From Oscillospiraceae bacterium (GTDB lineage: Bacteria; Bacillota; Clostridia; Clostridiales; Clostridiaceae): a stretch of 9,851 nt of DNA. Shown here piece after piece: positions 5,613 through 9,851 of this stretch; position 1 is the first letter of the stretch; the number at the start of each line of letters is the position of its first letter. A model generated the notes under the pieces. It saw nothing but the letters and a program-made list of their open reading frames with translations. It made no database searches and had not been told where the DNA came from. The stretch spans positions 1 to 9,851 of the forward strand of contig WQUF01000367.1 in assembly GCA_009785875.1 (NCBI GenBank), given 5' to 3'. The translations under genes were made by a program, and so were the position numbers.

Positions 5613-6497
5613 TTACAAGATATTAATTTTTAAATTTCTAATTAAATATTTCTTTCCTCTATAACCACATGCGGATATCTTGTATTTATCCTTAAACACT
5701 TTGTTTGACATGTTATTTATTTCATCGATATTTATCAAAGATAAATGATCAAGAGGCTTAAATTCAGGTAATATTCCTCTAGGTATATCTTTATTATATG
5801 GGCATACATCCTGACATGTGTCACATCCCCAAAGCCTATTATTAAAGAATTTATACCATTTTTCGTTTAATTCTTTACTTTGAGTTAAATTTGATAGGCA
5901 TATGGAAGGGTCATTTCCTCCTAAAGAATTAGTTGGGCATGCTTTTATGCAATTAAGGCAGGTTCCACAGAGGCTTTTCATAGGGGAATCTTCCATTATT
6001 TTCAACGAAGTTACTATTTCACCTAAAAAAACAAAACTTCCATATTGCTTGGTTATTAACATGTTATTTTTCCCAATGAAGCCAATCCCTGCTAAGGAAG
6101 CTATGTGCCTTTCACAAAGAATATTATTATCCACAAGACCTATTGCCTCACAATGAAAATTATCTTTTAAAAAAGCACATATTTTATTTAAATATCCTTT
6201 CACAATTACATGATAGTCCATGCTTTGGCAATATTTTGAAAAATACAATTTGCTGTAATCCGTGTCTTCATAGAAGTATGGAAAGGCTATGGAGATTATG
6301 GTTTCTCCATATGGGAATATTTTTTTAGGATCGATTCTTTCATGGATTTCTCCTTTTTCAAAACCTGTCATTAAATTATTTTCGATTTTAAATTTGAGCA
6401 GTTTTCTTAATTCTTCAAAATTTCTAAAAGATAAAAAGCCAAAGCAATTCAAGTTTAAACTATTAAGATATGAGGATAATGCGTATTTTATATCCAT
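5613..6497 (-). CDS. queG: Short QueG-type epoxyqueuosine reductase (two 4Fe-4S clusters)
   Basis: QueG is a cobalamin-dependent iron-sulfur enzyme that reduces epoxyqueuosine to queuosine in tRNA. Here the conserved Asp of the VD motif is Asp123 (LVDNNILCERHIASLAGIGF, followed by IGKNNMLI). The first ferredoxin-like motif is Cys177-x2-Cys180-x2-Cys183-x3-Cys187-Pro, with Cys200 after it. The second is Cys225-x2-Cys228-x3-Cys232-Pro. These eight Cys fit two 4Fe-4S clusters. At 294 residues it lacks most of the C-terminal HEAT-like extension of the roughly 380-residue E. coli protein. Some residues around the VD motif are unusual for the family (VDNNILCER instead of the common VDSAPVLE type), so a related reductase with another substrate is possible. 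The ATG lies six bases after the stop of the cysteine-synthase-like gene, with no clear ribosome binding site, so coupled translation is likely. Confidence 0.8.
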   Translation of the reverse strand: MDIKYALSSYLNSLNLNCFGFLSFRNFEELRKLLKFKIENNLMTGFEKGEIHERIDPKKIFPYGETIISIAFPYFYEDTDYSKLYFSKYCQSMDYHVIVKGYLNKICAFLKDNFHCEAIGLVDNNILCERHIASLAGIGFIGKNNMLITKQYGSFVFLGEIVTSLKIMEDSPMKSLCGTCLNCIKACPTNSLGGNDPSICLSNLTQSKELNEKWYKFFNNRLWGCDTCQDVCPYNKDIPRGILPEFKPLDHLSLINIDEINNMSNKVFKDKYKISACGYRGKKYLIRNLKINIL

Positions 6498-6503
6498 ACT
6501 TTA

Positions 6504-7418
6504 CTACTGCCATTGGAATAGTCCCTGAGCTAAATATTTTTGTCCATTATCATGTGCTATAGTCACTATATTTTTAAATACACCATTTGATGCTGCTCTT
6601 AAAGAAGCACAGATATTTGCACCAGTTGAGATACCGCATAAGATGCCCTCTTCTCTTGCTAAAACCCTTGTGTAATTAATTGCTTCTTCATCTGTCACTG
6701 GTATAATTCCATCTAAAATGCTCCTATCTAAATTTTTTGGTACAAATCCAGCTCCTATACCTTGAATACCATGTACTCCTGGAGGACCACCAGATATGAC
6801 TTGCGAGAGAGCTGGTTCCACTGCTAATATCTTTACATTAGGGTTTACTTCCTTAAGCTTTCTTCCGATACCGGTGATTGTACCACCAGTTCCTACTCCT
6901 GACACAAAGCAATCTACTTGACCTACATCATTTAATATTTCTTCTGCAGTCTTTATGTAATGGACTTCTGAGCAAAAATTATTGGCAAATTGTTGAGGTA
7001 TGAATACATTTTGAACTCGTGGTGCTATTTCTTCAAGTTTTTTTATGGCTCCTTTCATTCCTTTAGAAGGATCGCTAAATACGATTTCTCCACCGTAAGC
7101 TTTGATCATAGATACCTTTTCAATATCTGATCCTCCTGGCATGATTATCAACACTCGATATCCCTTTAAATGACCGATTAATGCTAAAGAAATAGCCATA
7201 TTTCCATTGCTAGGTTCCATTATGGTATATCCTTGCCTGAGTAAACCCTGCTGTTCAGCCCTTTCAATTATATTAAGTGCAGCTCTGTCTTTTACACTTC
7301 CTGATAAATTAAAGTATTCCAGTTTTAAATAAAGGTTTAAACTATACCCTTGTACTAGCCTGTTTAATTTAAGCATTGGAGTGTTTGAAATTAACTCTAA
7401 AGGATTATTAAATATCAT
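6504..7418 (-). CDS. cysK: Cysteine synthase-family PLP enzyme with atypical substrate loop
   Basis: At 304 residues this is a fold-type II beta-family PLP enzyme close to O-acetylserine sulfhydrylase. The Schiff-base lysine is Lys43 in GSVKDR, the phosphate loop GTGGT is at 176-180, and GIQGIGAGFVPK (217-228), EEGILCGISTGA (256-267) and the C-terminal DNG(Q)KYL block are present. The usual substrate-carboxylate loop TSGNTG reads SNGNMA at 70-75. In CysK the loop's Thr/Ser/Asn contact the amino acid, so the changes (notably Thr to Met and Gly to Ala) may alter substrate or activity. CysK is therefore a family name here, not a proven activity. Candidate alternatives are another beta-replacement enzyme or a cystathionine-synthase-like protein. 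The start has GAGGTG seven bases upstream. It lies 45 bases after the dikinase-like gene and six before queG, so it is an internal operon gene. Confidence 0.85.
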   Translation of the reverse strand: MIFNNPLELISNTPMLKLNRLVQGYSLNLYLKLEYFNLSGSVKDRAALNIIERAEQQGLLRQGYTIMEPSNGNMAISLALIGHLKGYRVLIIMPGGSDIEKVSMIKAYGGEIVFSDPSKGMKGAIKKLEEIAPRVQNVFIPQQFANNFCSEVHYIKTAEEILNDVGQVDCFVSGVGTGGTITGIGRKLKEVNPNVKILAVEPALSQVISGGPPGVHGIQGIGAGFVPKNLDRSILDGIIPVTDEEAINYTRVLAREEGILCGISTGANICASLRAASNGVFKNIVTIAHDNGQKYLAQGLFQWQ

Positions 7419-7463
7419 TCACATTCACCTCTTATTGATATTTTATCATAAATTGATTTTTTT

Positions 7464-9851
7464 TTAAATAATAGTTATAATTCCAGTATTTCCATCTAAT
7501 CTAATCTTCTGCCCTGTTTTTATAATTTTAGTCGCATTCTGGACGTTGACTACTGCAGGGATGCCATATTCTCTAGCTACTACAGTTCCATGGGTTAAAA
7601 GTCCGCCTACTTCCATTACCAGACCTGCTGCATTTACAAAAAATGTTGTCCATGCTGGGTCTGTGAAGGGTGCTATTAGTATTTCACCTTTATTTAATGA
7701 GTCTTTTGTAGGATCTAATATGACTTTTGCAATTCCTTCTACTACGCCGGATGATACTGGAGTTCCTATTATAGCATTTTTAGGTAAATTCTTTAAATCA
7801 TAAGAGTATTTTATCTCTTCACCATCTTGTGTCATAACTTTTGGCATGTTTAGTTTAGCATAATGAGCATAGTCTTCTTTTCTTTTTTCCACTATTTCTA
7901 TCATCGTCTTATTTTCAATTAAATAATCTCTAATTTCAAAAATCCTCAAATAAAAAATATCATTTGCGCTCTCGAGGAATCCTTTTGATACCATCTCATT
8001 TCCTAAACTTAAGAGAATGATTTTAAAATCGTAAAAAAGCCTAGCCATGACAAGCTTATGATGTTCCCTGAGCGGTAAACAGTCCCTTAAAACTTTTATG
8101 AGTCTCTTTGCAATTTTAACATTAATTTTAGATGTTTTAGTTTTTAAAACTTCGATGAATTCATGAGAACTTTCTAAAGCTTTTTTGATAGCTTTTTCGT
8201 ATTCTATTCTATGGATACCTTCTTTAGATGTTTTAACGGTTGAAATGATTATTTTTGCAATCTGTGCCGGGTTTTCAATCCACTTTTCCCTTGCAACATC
8301 GATTTCTCCAGAGCATCTTGATCCATATCTTTCTAAAAATGAGAAGTATTTTTCTTTAAATTCTTCAAAACCATTTAATTCTTTTATTCTAGAATTTAGA
8401 GATCTATAATCTTCATTTTCAAATTCTTTTATTAAAACATCTGATTTCCTCACAAGATCAGCTAAATCGCCTACTTGTAAGCCCATCTCAGTTGTAACAT
8501 TTCCAACAAGCCCTTTTGAAACCTCTAATGTGTACTTAAAAGTTCCAAGAGTCTTTTTTTCTATATTTTTAAGAAGTATCATGGATAAAACGCCTGGAGC
8601 AACATAAGGAACCATCTTTTTTTCTACAAGATCTAAAAAACTGCCTAATTCACAAATTAAATTTAGTTTTTCTAAATTAGTTTTTGCTGTATTGATCTTG
8701 TCTAAAGTGAACTTTTCTTTTTCTGCGATGGCTTCCAGCATTTTTTTATTATAATCTTTCGTCTCTTTAAAGAGCAATGAGCATACGATTTTAAACATAG
8801 CTGGAATAGCATGTTTTATTATGAATTTTGGGCTGATGAATTTATATCCAACTATTTCCTTAAGCTCATCCTGCTTTAAAGCCTCCTCAATGGATTTTGC
8901 CATTAGCGAATCCACATTTTCCAAAAACATTGGGAATTTCTTTCCGATTATTTTAAAACGCAAAACCTTGTTAAAATCGAGATAGAGCCATCCTCCAGCT
9001 GGTTTTATAAAAAAGCTCTCGCCTATATATCTATCTTCTTTTATAGGATTGAGTATGTTGGGAAAAATCTCCATTCCTAAAGGAGAAATAGGATCCGTCA
9101 TAACCTGAACATGATTCACTGATATATAGATATGCGGATTTTCATCTTTTGTTTCAGGTATTGGATATAGTGACGTAATGTTCCTACTCTGAACGATATA
9201 AATTTCATCCTTTTCAATGCACCACTCGATATCTTGGGGATATCCGTAATGTTCTTCGATTGAAATACCAATCTTTGATAATTTTATTATATCATCATTT
9301 GATAGAGCTTGGGATTTCGATTTTTCACTGGAGTTTTCTATTTTATTTGTGCCACCATCTTCATTTGGAATTATTGCAAGCTTTTTTTCATTTATAGTTA
9401 TGCTCTCTATTTTATTTTGCCTTTTATTAAATTTATAAATATCAGAAGATACAATACCTGATACCAATGCTTCGCCAAGACCAAAGCTTGCATCGATGGA
9501 TATGATGTTTCTGCTCGAAGTTACAGGATCTGCAGTGAACATTATACCTGAAACTGCTGGAAATACCATCTTTTGAATTACAACTGCCATAAGAACATTT
9601 TCATTACTGATATTATTTTTAAGCCTGTATAAAATTGCTCTGTCGGTGTAAATAGATGAAAAGCAGGATACAATATAGCATATGATATTATCGATACCTT
9701 TGACATTCAAATAAGTGTCTTGTTGACCAGCAAAGGAAAAGAAGGGGAGGTCCTCTGAGGTTGCGCTGGACCTTATGGCATAAAAATTATTTGCGCCTAA
9801 TTTTTCTATTGAATTGCTGACTTCTTTAAGGAGGATATCTGGTATTTTACA
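7464..9851 (-). CDS. Rph-like PEP-synthase/dikinase-superfamily phosphotransferase, 5' end off the window
   Basis: The reading frame is open to base 9851, so 795 residues are visible and perhaps 80-100 N-terminal ones are missing. An internal TTG at 9710 is not the start: upstream in-frame residues include the conserved ATP-grasp segment RSSATSEDLPFFSFAGQQDT. The ATP-grasp domain continues with QKMVFPAVSGIMFTADPVT (about 93-111), ASFGLGEALVSG (121-132), YGYPQDIEWC (202-211) and VQSRNIT (220-226). The middle domain begins with HVQVMTDPISPLG (247-259), like rifampin phosphotransferases. The C-terminal phosphohistidine domain (about 692-795) has the swivelling catalytic His754 in GGLLTHGTVVAREYG, then ends without the PEP-binding barrel of PpsA or PpdK. 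This three-domain layout fits Rph/YvkC-type enzymes, which move the beta-phosphate of ATP to an acceptor; the acceptor here is unknown. No rifampin resistance can be claimed. It is the first visible gene of the operon. Confidence 0.85.
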   Translation of the reverse strand, partial: CKIPDILLKEVSNSIEKLGANNFYAIRSSATSEDLPFFSFAGQQDTYLNVKGIDNIICYIVSCFSSIYTDRAILYRLKNNISNENVLMAVVIQKMVFPAVSGIMFTADPVTSSRNIISIDASFGLGEALVSGIVSSDIYKFNKRQNKIESITINEKKLAIIPNEDGGTNKIENSSEKSKSQALSNDDIIKLSKIGISIEEHYGYPQDIEWCIEKDEIYIVQSRNITSLYPIPETKDENPHIYISVNHVQVMTDPISPLGMEIFPNILNPIKEDRYIGESFFIKPAGGWLYLDFNKVLRFKIIGKKFPMFLENVDSLMAKSIEEALKQDELKEIVGYKFISPKFIIKHAIPAMFKIVCSLLFKETKDYNKKMLEAIAEKEKFTLDKINTAKTNLEKLNLICELGSFLDLVEKKMVPYVAPGVLSMILLKNIEKKTLGTFKYTLEVSKGLVGNVTTEMGLQVGDLADLVRKSDVLIKEFENEDYRSLNSRIKELNGFEEFKEKYFSFLERYGSRCSGEIDVAREKWIENPAQIAKIIISTVKTSKEGIHRIEYEKAIKKALESSHEFIEVLKTKTSKINVKIAKRLIKVLRDCLPLREHHKLVMARLFYDFKIILLSLGNEMVSKGFLESANDIFYLRIFEIRDYLIENKTMIEIVEKRKEDYAHYAKLNMPKVMTQDGEEIKYSYDLKNLPKNAIIGTPVSSGVVEGIAKVILDPTKDSLNKGEILIAPFTDPAWTTFFVNAAGLVMEVGGLLTHGTVVAREYGIPAVVNVQNATKIIKTGQKIRLDGNTGIITII

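Noticed and set aside
9710..9710. TTG as the start of the Rph-like gene
   Set aside because: The same frame continues to the window edge and encodes the conserved ATP-grasp segment RSSATSEDLP, so the true start is outside the window.

Overview
The window is AT-rich with strong GGAGG-type ribosome binding sites. It carries enzyme families common in anaerobic Firmicutes, so a Clostridium-like (Clostridiaceae) chromosome is the best reading. I see no insertion sequence, phage gene, CRISPR array, tRNA or rRNA, and most of the window looks like ordinary chromosomal metabolism.

Left part (1-900). Two small plus-strand genes sit here: a cysteine-rich 63-residue hydrophobic protein that contains an internal duplication, and a 112-residue protein with a Gly/Leu-rich tract. 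A 13-bp hairpin separates them and a terminator follows them. They converge on the long minus-strand block that fills the rest of the window. The convergence zone (about 730-895) holds one plus-strand and two minus-strand intrinsic terminators.

Minus-strand block, in transcription order from the right edge. (1) A Rph-like phosphotransferase of the PEP-synthase/dikinase superfamily has its N-terminus beyond base 9851. (2) A cysteine-synthase-family PLP enzyme has a non-standard substrate loop. (3) A short QueG-type epoxyqueuosine reductase follows. (4) A PlsC-type 1-acylglycerol-phosphate acyltransferase ends the group at a terminator at 4838-4874. These four genes have gaps of 6-45 bp and probably form one operon. 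(5) and (6) Next come kbl and an SDR-type L-threonine 3-dehydrogenase, with their own sigma-A-like promoter (TTGACA-17-TAATAT), a short palindrome in the leader and a terminator after the second gene. Together they form the two-step threonine-to-glycine plus acetyl-CoA pathway. (7) Last is a separately terminated 499-residue single-pass membrane protein with an Asn-rich N-terminus and four tandem BamE/BLIP-like repeats.

The points most worth a second look are the altered substrate loop in the CysK homologue, the four-repeat membrane protein, and the duplicated small Cys-rich protein. I do not see convincing evidence for a wholly new multigene system.
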